Shown: piece by piece, positions 40,859 through 48,845 of the stretch
How positions within the stretch are numbered: position 1 is the stretch's first letter
How the letters are laid out: each line of letters opens with the position of its first letter
Origin: Butyricicoccus pullicaecorum
GTDB lineage: Bacteria; Bacillota; Clostridia; Oscillospirales; Butyricicoccaceae
Reading direction: 5' to 3'
Assembly (NCBI GenBank): GCA_021531865.1
Contig: JAFBIW010000002.1
Coordinates: 62,001-126,000, forward strand
Length of the DNA: 64,000 bases
Notes under the pieces: model-generated
Database searches by the model: none
Told to the model about the DNA's origin: nothing
Seen by the model: only the letters and a program-made list of their open reading frames with translations
Position numbers and translations under genes: made by a program

Positions 40859-40903
40859 TACGCCGCACCTTTACTATCACCACAAGTCACAATACAGGAT
40901 CAA

Positions 40904-40919
40904 AATGCTCCATCGCATT
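40904..40919 (-). promoter_or_regulatory. Small hairpin with six-base loop in the eut leader
   Basis: Minus strand: AATGC/GCATT stem with loop GATGGA. EutV-type ANTAR sites are hairpins with six-base loops, so this is a candidate; the expected second hairpin close by is not clear. Confidence 0.35.
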
Positions 40920-40938
40920 CCAAATTTACCATGTTCTT

Positions 40939-40967
40939 ATCATAAATCATTTTCTCCCATCCGTCAA
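40939..40967 (-). promoter_or_regulatory. Promoter of the eut locus
   Basis: Minus strand: -35 TTGACG (40962-40967), 17-nt spacer, -10 TATGAT (40939-40944). It gives a leader of about 200 nt. Confidence 0.72.
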
Positions 40968-41019
40968 GGGACTTTTTGCAATTTTCTCGGCATTTTCACT
41001 ATTTCGCCAGAAAAGCGTC

Positions 41020-41047
41020 TTGACTTTTTGGGTGAATCCGCCATAAT
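41020..41047 (+). promoter_or_regulatory. Promoter of the Eis-like gene
   Basis: -35 TTGACT (41020-41025), 16-nt spacer, -10 CATAAT (41042-41047). Confidence 0.55.
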
Positions 41048-41117
41048 AGAAGTAAGCTGGTGCGTGCAGGGGCTGTTTCCAGCCGGTCCCTTCAGATTCA
41101 GCAAAAGGAGTGAAAAT

Positions 41118-42350
41118 ATGGAGATTCGCTTTGTCCTCCCGGAAGAAGTCGAGCAATTGAAGCGGAATGTGCTGACAGCGTTCCCCTCCAAAACGCCCGA
41201 TTCTCTGCTTCGGAACATGGAAAGCGAGCTGCGCCAGCCGGACGAGGGACGCTACCTCGGGTGTTTCGACGACAACGGAACGCTGATCGGCTCCATCTTA
41301 ATGATGGATTTCACCCTCAACGTCAGAGGCGTGATGATGCCCATGGGGGCTGCCGCCTATGTTTCAACCAATTTTCTGCACAAAAAGGAGCACATTGCGC
41401 GCAATCTGCTCCGGGTTCTGATGGGCTATTATTGTAAGCTGGGCACGCCGGTCGGCTGCCTGCACCCGTTCAACCCGGCGTTTTACCGCAAAATGGGCTA
41501 TGGCCACTGCATGGAGGCCTACTTCTATATGCCCAAGGCCTCCGCGATCCGTTCCTTCGGCAAAAAGTCGGATCTATCCTATGCCGAGGCAGCCGACCGT
41601 GAGGAGATCCTGGACTATTACCGCGCGTATGCCGCGCGCACCAACGGCGCGACCGTCCATCATTATATGGATCCGCACCGCATCTTCGATATGCCCTATG
41701 TGGTCGTCTGCCGCAAGGGCGGCCGGATCACCGGTTATCTGACCTTTGAATTTGTGGAGGTCGATCATTATACGGATATGTATCACGATCTGTGCGTGCG
41801 CGAGATGATCTACGACGATCTCGACACTCTGCAGCAGTTCATGTCCTTCTTCGCCTCTCAGGTCGATCAGATCGACCGGGTCCGCATCTACTCCCCCGAC
41901 CCGTATCTGCACCATATGTTCCTCAATCCGGACAGCGGCGAAAACCGCGCGCACGACGGCTGCATCCACGAGATCGGCCGCCGCACGATGGGCAACATGA
42001 TCCGCCTGTTCGATATTCCGGGATATTTCGCCGTGCAGACCCACTGCCAGTATCCGGTCTCGCGGCCGTTTACGCTGGCGCTCGACGTGACCGACACCTT
42101 CCTCCCCCACAACAACAGCGTCTTCCTGCTGCGCATCGAGGGCAGTCAGGTCGCGCTCGTGGAGGACGGCACGCCCGACGTTGCGCTGCAGATCGACATT
42201 TCCGATCTGTCCTCGCTCGTCATCGGCGCTGCGCCGCTGAAAGAGCTGGTCCGTCTGGGCCGCGCCCGTCTGGGCGACGCGAGCTATCTACACGATATCC
42301 AGTGCGCGATCGGCTGGGACGAAAAACCCTGCAATTACACCTATTTCTGA
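41118..42350 (+). CDS. Eis-like GNAT acetyltransferase with SCP2 domain
   Basis: A 410-residue protein with the Eis architecture: a GNAT domain (about 1-140, GTLIGSILMMDFTLNVRGVMMPMGAAAYVSTN-type core, AFYRKMGYG), a second GNAT-like domain (about 150-290) and a C-terminal sterol-carrier-protein-like domain (about 300-408, FTLALDVTDTFLP). Eis enzymes acetylate lysines and, in mycobacteria, aminoglycosides; relatives are common in gut Firmicutes with unknown substrates. AAAGGAG precedes the ATG. It is divergent from eut but probably unrelated to it. Confidence 0.82.
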   Translation: MEIRFVLPEEVEQLKRNVLTAFPSKTPDSLLRNMESELRQPDEGRYLGCFDDNGTLIGSILMMDFTLNVRGVMMPMGAAAYVSTNFLHKKEHIARNLLRVLMGYYCKLGTPVGCLHPFNPAFYRKMGYGHCMEAYFYMPKASAIRSFGKKSDLSYAEAADREEILDYYRAYAARTNGATVHHYMDPHRIFDMPYVVVCRKGGRITGYLTFEFVEVDHYTDMYHDLCVREMIYDDLDTLQQFMSFFASQVDQIDRVRIYSPDPYLHHMFLNPDSGENRAHDGCIHEIGRRTMGNMIRLFDIPGYFAVQTHCQYPVSRPFTLALDVTDTFLPHNNSVFLLRIEGSQVALVEDGTPDVALQIDISDLSSLVIGAAPLKELVRLGRARLGDASYLHDIQCAIGWDEKPCNYTYF

Positions 42351-42367
42351 CAACAGCTTTCCGTCAC

Positions 42368-42396
42368 GGCGGCAGGTTTCCCCTGCCGCCTTTTTT
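42368..42396 (+). terminator. Terminator of the Eis-like gene
   Basis: GGCGGCAGG/CCTGCCGCC stem followed by six Ts. Confidence 0.88.
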
Positions 42397-42475
42397 CGCG
42401 GGCGAACGGCTGTCAAGCGCCATCCCCACCGGAGAAGGCTCCCTGCGCCTGCTGGGCGCGATCAACCTGCTTGCC

Positions 42476-43807
42476 GTGAAGTATTCGACGGTGTTCGGCG
42501 TGGATATGCAGTCCCGAAAGGTCTCTGTGTTCCGTTCCGAGAGCCTGTTCGGCAGCAGCGATCCCGGTCCGGTCGACAACATGGACTACGACGATGCGCT
42601 CGATTTGATCGTGACGCAGTACATGCACCCGGAAGAGCGCCGCTCCGTCCGGGACATGCTCATCCTCGAGAAGGTGCAGGAACGGCTGAACAGAGCCGCC
42701 TCCTTCAAGGTGCATTGCAGGATTTTGCAGGACGGGGTGCACTATTACTATCTGCTGATCGCACGCAACGGCGAGGATGATCATATCACCAGCAAGCGCA
42801 TCTATGAAAAGCAGCTCAACTCCCTGATCTCCTCCCTTTCCCACGCGGCGGGCTATTTCCATCTGGATATTACCGGGAACCGCATCCGCAAGGTCGGCGG
42901 CACCTCAGCGTTCGTCGATTCTCTCGACAGGGACTGCCCCATTGACACGCTGATGCAGAACATGTCAGCCTACATTCTCTCAGAGCAGGATCGTCAGGAC
43001 TTCCCGCGCACCTACAATCTGGAGTCGATGAAGCGGGATTACGAGGCCGGCAAGGTGGAAATCATCCGGAAATCCCGCTGCTATTACGATGATCCTATCG
43101 CCCGCTGGTCGCGCTATACCCTTCGCCTGCTTGCCAATCCGACCAACAACCATCTCGAGGGCGTTTTCTTTGGCATGGACGTGACCCGTGACCGGGAGGC
43201 CTACGAAACGCAGGTCAGCATCGTTCAGACGCTGAGCAGCAATTATCTGGACGTGCTCCTGCTCAACACTCGCGAAAAAACGGCGGCGCTCATCGAGCAG
43301 ATGGGCGGCACACTGGAGATCTCCAGCGAGCTGGGCGTCGGCAGCACGTTTGTGGTGACGATTCCCTTTGCGCTGGCCGACGAACGGGAGATTGTACCGA
43401 CCGAGAAGGCTGAGGCGGTCTCCATCCACGGCATGCGGATCCTGCTGGCGGAGGATAACGAGCTCAATCGCGGCATCGCTGAAACACGCCTTGCGGAAGA
43501 GGGCGCCGAGGGCACATCGGTGGTCAACGGCAGTGAAGCGGTGGAGGCTGTGCGCAATCATCCGCCCGGAACCTTCGATCTGGTGCTCATGGACGTGATG
43601 ATGCCGGTCATGGACGGCCACGAGGCGACGCGGCAGATCCGCCAAATGGGCAGATCGGACACGGCGATCCTGCCGATCGCGGCAATGACGGCCAACGCCT
43701 TGGCGGAGGACATACAGAAGAGCCTGGACGCGGGCATAGATGCGCACATCACCAAGCCGCTGGATATCGCCAAGCTGATCCGCACGATCGCGCAATACAG
43801 AAAATAA
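42476..43807 (+). pseudogene. Decayed hybrid histidine kinase
   Basis: About 440 codons stay in frame. They hold a PAS-like region (about 42480-42780), a second PAS-like region (about 42800-43210), the first few residues of a third (SSNYLDVLLLNTREKT), then an abrupt join to the last part of a histidine-kinase ATPase domain (LIEQMGGTLEISSELGVGSTFVVTIPF) and a complete receiver domain (phospho-Asp in FDLVLMDVMMPVMDG). The HisKA region and most of the HATPase domain, including the N and G1 boxes, are missing. There is no ATG or ribosome-binding site at the 5' end, which directly follows the neighbouring terminator; the GTG at 42476 is nominal. A 5' truncation plus an internal in-frame deletion explains this. 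Confidence 0.75.
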
Positions 43808-43832
43808 CTCAGCATTTCAGGAGGAAAATCCA

Positions 43833-44291
43833 TTGATTCGCATTCTTTTTATCTGCCACGGCAACATCTGCCGAAGCCCAATGGCCGAATTTGTGATGAA
43901 GGACATAGTCAAAAAAGCTGGACGGGCGTCCGAATTCCAGATCGACTCGGCCGCGACCAGTACCGAGGAGCTGGGAAACCCGGTCTATCCGCCCGCCCGC
44001 CGCAAGCTGGCCGAGCACGGCATCGGCTGTACGGGCAAGACAGCCCGGCAGCTTACGCACATCGACTACGACGCGTATGACCTGCTGATCGGCATGGATC
44101 AGGCCAACCTGCGCAATATGCGCCGGTTGCTGGGCGGCGACCCGGACGGCAAGCTGACCCTCCTGATGGACTACACCGACCGGCCAGGCGATGTGGCCGA
44201 CCCGTGGTACACCCGGGATTTTGAGGCCACCTGGCAGGACGTGCTGGACGGCTGCCGCGGCCTGTTCGCCCATCTAATCGCATCCAATTGA
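43833..44291 (+). CDS. Low-molecular-weight protein tyrosine phosphatase
   Basis: A 152-residue arsenate-reductase/LMW-PTP fold enzyme. The P-loop FICHGNICRSPMAEF starts at residue 6 (catalytic Cys 8, Arg 14). The general-acid Asp lies in the late block VADPWYTRDFEATW. It dephosphorylates tyrosine-phosphate proteins, often in polysaccharide control or stress. The start is TTG with AGGAGG 8 nt upstream; no ATG is available. Confidence 0.9.
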   Translation: MIRILFICHGNICRSPMAEFVMKDIVKKAGRASEFQIDSAATSTEELGNPVYPPARRKLAEHGIGCTGKTARQLTHIDYDAYDLLIGMDQANLRNMRRLLGGDPDGKLTLLMDYTDRPGDVADPWYTRDFEATWQDVLDGCRGLFAHLIASN

Positions 44292-44292
44292 C

Positions 44293-44319
44293 AAAAAAGC
44301 GTCCGCTTGGGCGCTTTTT
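44293..44319 (+). terminator. Terminator of the phosphatase gene
   Basis: AAAGCG.CC/GG.CGCTTT stem with a T tract. Confidence 0.75.
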
Positions 44320-44322
44320 GCT

Positions 44323-44844
44323 TTATATCGTTGTGTCTGCGATCAATTCAGGGTATCTCGCGGCGCTCAGCGCCGCGACCTCCGGATCGAAGACCGCCAG
44401 ATAGACCTGCATCTCGTGCGACTCCAGAAACGCGCGGATCGTCTCGACCGCAATCGTGAGCGCCTCAGCCTTGGGATAGCCGTAAATGCCCGCCGAGATC
44501 AATGGAAACGCGACCGAGCGGCAGCCGTTCTCCGCTGCCAGCCGGAGTGTGTTTTCGTAGCAGCCGCGCAGCAGCACAGGCTCATTCTGCGTGCCGCCCT
44601 GCCAGATCGGGCCGACCGTATGGAGGATAAACCGAGCGGGCAGCGCGAAGCCGTCCGTGATAACCGCCTGCCCCGGGTCACAATGGCCGATGGCGCGGCA
44701 GGCGCGGTCGAGCGGTGTATACCCGGCCGCCGCAAAAATCGCGCCGCAGACCCCGCCGCCGGGCGCAAGGCGGCTGTTGGCCGCGTTAACGACCGCGTCC
44801 ACCTGCATCCGGGTCAGATCTGCCCGTACAATCGAAAAAGGCAT
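44323..44844 (-). CDS. Macrodomain ADP-ribose hydrolase
   Basis: A 173-residue macrodomain of the YmdB/MacroD type. VDAVVNAANSRLAPGGGVCGAIFAAAG and the later FPLISAGIYGYPKAEA are the ADP-ribose-binding loops. It would remove O-acetyl- or protein-linked ADP-ribose. It is the last gene of a four-gene minus-strand run and starts 17 nt after the esterase stop. Confidence 0.9.
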   Translation of the reverse strand: MPFSIVRADLTRMQVDAVVNAANSRLAPGGGVCGAIFAAAGYTPLDRACRAIGHCDPGQAVITDGFALPARFILHTVGPIWQGGTQNEPVLLRGCYENTLRLAAENGCRSVAFPLISAGIYGYPKAEALTIAVETIRAFLESHEMQVYLAVFDPEVAALSAARYPELIADTTI

Positions 44845-44861
44845 GATTCTCTCTCCTTATT

Positions 44862-45572
44862 TTATGATTCTGCTTTTGTCGCTCCATCGCACAGCAGCCA
44901 TGTAAAGCCGCGTGCCATGCGTCCGACTGGGTCGTGAAAGTGTCCGCCCGGATTCCATACGAGCGTGCACCGGTCAAGATTCGGGTCAGCCCGCAGCCGG
45001 TCGTACTGCGCCCGGGTCGCGCCGCCCACCCGCGCCATGACCGCGTTCCGTGTGTGCTCCTCCCGCGTGCCCAGACTCAGATAAACACGGCTGTGCGCCG
45101 GTGTGCACCGGTTCCGCGCATATTCCTCCCAGTCCGGATACCAGAGCGAACCGGAACAGCTCGCCGCACCGGTAAACGCGCCGCTCTCATAGAACGCCCA
45201 CAGGCTGAACAGCCCGGCCAGCGAATAGCCGCCCAGAAACCGGGGCCGTTCCCCTGCACAGTCAGCCTCGACATACGGCACGCAGACCCGGAGCAGCCAG
45301 TCGAGCGTCTCCCCGCCCGCGCCGGCGAAATCGGCCGCGCCGAACGCGGCGGGCGCGGGCCACGGTGAAAAATCCCGGTTCCAGTCCGCCGCTTCAAAAA
45401 CCGCCAGTGTCCAAGGCTGTTCGGACGGCAGCTGCGCCGCCAAGACGCGTCTTTCCTCAGCCGCATCCGCCATCACGCCCCAATAGAGCATCGCGCCGGG
45501 CGCGTCCCCATTGCGCAGGATGTGACACGTGCGGCCGTCCAGCACGACAGACCGTTCTTCCGCCCGGCTCAA
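44862..45572 (-). CDS. Alpha/beta-hydrolase, putative esterase
   Basis: A 236-residue alpha/beta-hydrolase fold protein. The nucleophile elbow is GGYSLAGLFSLWA (Ser at about residue 116); a late His in GGHFHDPVGRM completes the likely triad. It resembles siderophore-esterase-like or Fes-type hydrolases, but the substrate is unknown. The start is a TTG that overlaps the stop of def as TTGA, so translation is coupled. Confidence 0.75.
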   Translation of the reverse strand: MSRAEERSVVLDGRTCHILRNGDAPGAMLYWGVMADAAEERRVLAAQLPSEQPWTLAVFEAADWNRDFSPWPAPAAFGAADFAGAGGETLDWLLRVCVPYVEADCAGERPRFLGGYSLAGLFSLWAFYESGAFTGAASCSGSLWYPDWEEYARNRCTPAHSRVYLSLGTREEHTRNAVMARVGGATRAQYDRLRADPNLDRCTLVWNPGGHFHDPVGRMARGFTWLLCDGATKAES

Positions 45573-45979
45573 ATCAGAATCCCCTCACAGTGGTCGATCT
45601 CATGCTGGATGATCTGCGCCGTCCAGCCGGTGAAGGTCTTGAAGCGCTCCTGAAATGCTTCGTTCTGATACCGCACCTTGATCGAGCGGTACCGCACCGC
45701 CGGGCGCACGCCGGGCAGAGACAAACAGCCCTCCTGCGTCTCATAGCGGCCGGTGCGCTTGATGATCTCCGGGTTGAACATCACCATATATGTTCCCTCG
45801 TTGTCAAAGGCGATGATACGCTTGGCCACGCCGATCATGTTGGCGGCCATGCCGACGCAGCCGTCTGCGTGAGCGGTCAGCGTATCCAGCAGATCGTGCG
45901 CGACCTGCACATCCTCGGGCGAAGCGGGCATGGACTTCTGCGCCAGAAACGCCGGGTCTTTCATAATGGGTTGGATCAT
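45569..45979 (-). CDS. def: Peptide deformylase, short variant
   Basis: A 136-residue zinc or iron deformylase that removes the formyl group from new proteins. Motif 2 EGCLSLPG and motif 3 QHEIDHCEGI are intact and give the Cys and two His metal ligands and the catalytic Glu. Motif 1 reads GCVGMAANMIG, with Asn where the usual Gln stabilises the transition state. This short form is frequent in Clostridia and may be a secondary deformylase. Its stop overlaps the esterase start. Confidence 0.88.
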   Translation of the reverse strand: MIQPIMKDPAFLAQKSMPASPEDVQVAHDLLDTLTAHADGCVGMAANMIGVAKRIIAFDNEGTYMVMFNPEIIKRTGRYETQEGCLSLPGVRPAVRYRSIKVRYQNEAFQERFKTFTGWTAQIIQHEIDHCEGILI

Positions 45980-45983
45980 TTTT

Positions 45984-47090
45984 TCACCTCATTTGGTCGG
46001 GATCGGGCGCGCCCTGTGCGCGCAGACGTTCCAAAATTGCTTCATCCGCCGGGCAGAATGGGTAGCGGTCGATCTCATCGACCGTGATCCAGCGGATGTC
46101 GTTGTGCTCCAGCTTCTTCGGCTCGCCCTGTGCGATGGACGCGTTGAATAAGGTCAGATGAACGGTCAGGTCAGGATAAGCGTGCGTCACATCCATGAAA
46201 ACGCGGTGCACCGCGACGGTCACGCCCAGCTCCTCCCGGCATTCCCGGACGAGGGCTTCCTCCCGGGTCTCGCCCGGCTCGACCTTGCCGCCGACAAATT
46301 CCCACAGCAGACCGCGTGCCTTGTGCGCCGGGCGCTGGCAGGCGAGGAACCGGTCGCCGTCCCAGATCAGCGCGGCGACTACCTCGGTCACCGGTCGAAG
46401 CTGCCGCGCCGTCCATTGCCGCAGCACGTCGAGCTGTTCGGGTGTGTGGAACCAGTGCTCCCCATCCTCCATGACGGTCAAGGCACAGCCAAAGCGTCCG
46501 GCGAAGTCCTCGACCTGCGCGCGGCTGGTCATCTCGTCCCGCCCGGCGTACAGGATCGCAGTCGGCCACGGCCAGCGCGTGACCGGGTGCGCCTGCGCGT
46601 ATTGATAATATTTCCATGACAGGGTCTCTCCGAAATCAGTTTCTATTGTCTGCCGGGCTTCCAGCTCGTCCTCGGTCACGCCCGCCCCGGCCATCATGTT
46701 CCCGATCAGCCGGTTCATATCGAGCACGGGCGAAACGAACAGACAGCGCGTCAGCGGCTCGTCCGCGAACGCCAGCATGCTGAACCATGCGCCGATGCTG
46801 GTCGCACGCAAAGCCACCTGCCGCCAGCGTTCCCGCGCATAGGCCAGCACGGTGCGCAGCTCGGGCACGACCTCCCACGGTACAAAGCGGTCGGCCTCGT
46901 CCGCCCGCGCGCCGTGGCCGGGCAGGTCGACGCCGAGCACCTGCCAGCCGCAGGATACGGCTTGCTCCGCCAACCCGGCCGCTTCCTCCTTGCAGCCGCA
47001 TTTGCCGTGGATGAACAGAAACACACGGTCGGCCGCTTCTCCGTACAGGACGGCAGGTACGCGGCCGATCGAAAATTTGAATGTCTGCAT
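45984..47090 (-). CDS. Alpha/beta-hydrolase fused to a NUDIX hydrolase
   Basis: A 368-residue fusion. Residues 1 to about 230 are an alpha/beta hydrolase: FLFIHGKCGCKEEAAG oxyanion loop, GVDLPGHGARAD, a nucleophile region ATSIGAWFSM, and EHWFHTPEQ with the catalytic His. Residues about 232-368 are a MutT-like NUDIX domain (VVAALIWDGDRFLACQRP, then the full NUDIX box GKVEPGETREEALVRECREELGV). The C-terminal half could clean oxidised nucleotides; the partner's substrate is unknown. The ATG at 47090 follows GAGG. It is the first gene of the four-gene operon. Confidence 0.85.
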   Translation of the reverse strand: MQTFKFSIGRVPAVLYGEAADRVFLFIHGKCGCKEEAAGLAEQAVSCGWQVLGVDLPGHGARADEADRFVPWEVVPELRTVLAYARERWRQVALRATSIGAWFSMLAFADEPLTRCLFVSPVLDMNRLIGNMMAGAGVTEDELEARQTIETDFGETLSWKYYQYAQAHPVTRWPWPTAILYAGRDEMTSRAQVEDFAGRFGCALTVMEDGEHWFHTPEQLDVLRQWTARQLRPVTEVVAALIWDGDRFLACQRPAHKARGLLWEFVGGKVEPGETREEALVRECREELGVTVAVHRVFMDVTHAYPDLTVHLTLFNASIAQGEPKKLEHNDIRWITVDEIDRYPFCPADEAILERLRAQGAPDPDQMR

Positions 47091-47120
47091 AGCAATATCC
47101 TCTTTTTCAAATGATACCTT

Positions 47121-47150
47121 ATTATAAAGCGCCTGCGGGCGGAAAGTCAA
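47121..47150 (-). promoter_or_regulatory. Promoter of the hydrolase-NUDIX operon
   Basis: Minus strand: -35 TTGACT (47145-47150), 18-nt spacer, -10 TATAAT (47121-47126). Confidence 0.72.
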
Positions 47151-47219
47151 TCGGACAGCGCGGATGCGCGAATTTCGCGGGAGGTGTTTACGCTTATTTC
47201 ACAGATTCCGTCGGCATTG

Positions 47220-47228
47220 TGCTATAAT
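47220..47228 (+). promoter_or_regulatory. Extended -10 promoter of the choloylglycine hydrolase gene
   Basis: TGCTATAAT, a perfect -10 with the upstream TG; the -35 region is poor. Confidence 0.55.
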
Positions 47229-47293
47229 AGACACAGAGCGATCAAACACGCACATTCGGCGTAAAAAAATACAGGAAACGGAGATGTACCAAT

Positions 47294-48280
47294 ATGTGTA
47301 CGGCAGCGACTTATAAAACCAGGGATCATTATTTCGGACGAAATCTCGACCTCGAATACTCCTACAACGAGACCATTACGGTCACGCCCCGCAACTTCCC
47401 CTTCCGTTTCCGGAAGGCGCCCACGCTCGAGACCCACTACGCCATGATCGGCATGGCAACCGTCATGGACGGCTGCCCGCTCTATTACGAGGCGACCAAC
47501 GAAAAAGGTCTGAGCATGGCCGGACTGAATTTCCCGGGCAATGCGGACTACAAGCCCGTCGCCGAGGGCGTGGACAACATCACGACGTTTGAATTCATTC
47601 CGTGGATTCTCGGCCAGTGCGCCAATCTGACCGAAGCCCGCGAAAAGCTCTCGCACATGAACCTTGTAGACATCCCCTTCAGCGATTCCCTTCCCATTGC
47701 TACCCTGCACTGGATCATTTCCGACCGGGACGCTTCCATTACGGTCGAATCGGTGCGCGAAGGTCTGATGATCTACGACAACCCGATCGGCCTGCTGACA
47801 AATAACCCTCCCTTCCCCTTCCAGATGTTCAATTTGAATAACTATATGAGCCTGTCGCGCGAAGCGCCCCAAAATACCTTTGCGCCCGATCTGCCGCTGA
47901 CGGCGTACAGCCGCGGTATGGGCGGCATGGGTCTGCCCGGTGACCTGTCCTCGGCGTCCCGCTTTGTCAAGGCCGCCTTTACCAAGCTCAACTCCCTCTC
48001 GGGCGACTCGGAATCCGAAAGCATCAGCCAGTTCTTCCACATCCTCGGCTCGGTCGCGCAGCAGCGCGGCTGCGTGCACATGGGCGGCGGCAAGTATGAA
48101 ATCACGATTTACAGTTCGTGCTGCAACACCGACAAGGGTATTTATTATTACACGACCTATGAAAACAGCCAGATCACGGCGGTCGATATGAACCGGGAAG
48201 ATCTGGACGGCGACGCACCGGTCTGCTACCCGCTCATTCAGGGACAGCACATCTATTTCCAGAACGGCTCCGACGCATAA
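47294..48280 (+). CDS. Choloylglycine/bile-salt hydrolase family protein
   Basis: A 328-residue Ntn-hydrolase. Cys2 becomes the nucleophile after Met removal. Arg16 and Asp19 in FGRNLDLEYSYNE, the Asn in MAGLNFPGN, the Asn pair in LLTNNPPFPFQ and Arg in SSASRFVKA match the bile-salt-hydrolase/penicillin-V-acylase set. No signal peptide is present, so it is probably cytosolic. In a gut bacterium it would deconjugate glycine- or taurine-linked bile acids; penicillin-V or acyl-homoserine-lactone acylase activity is possible. It has its own promoter and terminator. Confidence 0.88.
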   Translation: MCTAATYKTRDHYFGRNLDLEYSYNETITVTPRNFPFRFRKAPTLETHYAMIGMATVMDGCPLYYEATNEKGLSMAGLNFPGNADYKPVAEGVDNITTFEFIPWILGQCANLTEAREKLSHMNLVDIPFSDSLPIATLHWIISDRDASITVESVREGLMIYDNPIGLLTNNPPFPFQMFNLNNYMSLSREAPQNTFAPDLPLTAYSRGMGGMGLPGDLSSASRFVKAAFTKLNSLSGDSESESISQFFHILGSVAQQRGCVHMGGGKYEITIYSSCCNTDKGIYYYTTYENSQITAVDMNREDLDGDAPVCYPLIQGQHIYFQNGSDA

Positions 48281-48295
48281 CCGCGCGCAAAAGAG

Positions 48296-48340
48296 AAAAA
48301 CGGCTTCCCCGACGCAACGTCGGCGGAGCCGTTTTTTTTG
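48296..48340 (+). terminator. Terminator of the choloylglycine hydrolase gene
   Basis: ACGGCT.CC.CGACG pairs with CGTCG..GGAGCCGT, then a run of Ts. Confidence 0.85.
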
Positions 48341-48356
48341 TGCTGGAAATAGTCGC

Positions 48357-48587
48357 TCAGGGATTGAGGGGCCGAACAGAAAATTCAACTTTTCGGATCT
48401 CATCTGCACCGGCGTAAATGAATCGCTCCACTTCGATCGGGCTACCCGTGCCGCCTGAAAGCACAGTCTTGGCGCGTGGATGTATTCTAAAAAAGTAGAC
48501 AATTGTGTCAAACCAGTAGACAGAAGTACTGATTACAAGTTTATCAATCGTCAGCCTTTCCGCCAAATCCTTCAGCTTTTGTATCAT
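48357..48587 (-). CDS. Hypothetical protein, 76 residues
   Basis: I do not recognise this protein. The ATG follows GAGGGGG at 3-5 nt. The sequence has a helical start (MIQKLKDLAERL), a middle aromatic stretch (VYWFDTIVYFFRIHPRAK) and a mixed tail without Cys or clear motifs. Codon use is less GC-rich than the neighbours, so it may be newly acquired or not a gene. It stands alone between converging terminator and sigG. Confidence 0.4.
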   Translation of the reverse strand: MIQKLKDLAERLTIDKLVISTSVYWFDTIVYFFRIHPRAKTVLSGGTGSPIEVERFIYAGADEIRKVEFSVRPLNP

Positions 48588-48781
48588 ACGCCCCCTCTTT
48601 TCCGGCCTCCGCAGTCTGCCTCATTTTGTTTCTTGATCAGTATACACAAAATCCAACCTCAAAAACCTTTTTCTTTCATTTTCATCAGGAGAGCTGAAAC
48701 TCCTGGAAACTCCATGCCGTTATAACACAGATCCCGGGTCGAAAACCCGTGTTTCCGCGCACATTGGAAAAAATATAGCCG

Positions 48782-48811
48782 GTATATTCGACCGCTGCAC
48801 ACGGGAAAACT
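48782..48811 (+). promoter_or_regulatory. Sigma-F/sigma-G-type promoter of sigG
   Basis: GTATA (48782-48786), 16-nt spacer, GGGAAAACT (48803-48811), fitting the forespore consensus GYATA / GGnnAnAnT. It lies about 35 nt before the sigG start. Confidence 0.7.
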
Positions 48812-48845
48812 TCCTATATCAGACAAACGGCAGGAGGGTTTTCTC

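Larger units (their letters stand above)
40727..41117. other. Divergent intergenic region: eut leader and Eis-like promoter
   Basis: It holds the eut promoter and leader on the minus strand and the promoter of the acetyltransferase on the plus strand. No protein gene is supported. I looked for a cobalamin-riboswitch B12 box, as some Firmicute eut controls use one, and did not find it. Confidence 0.6.

Noticed and set aside
41792-42475. 5' extension of the hybrid kinase frame into the Eis-like gene
   Set aside because: That part is a shifted frame of the acetyltransferase gene and is cut by its terminator.
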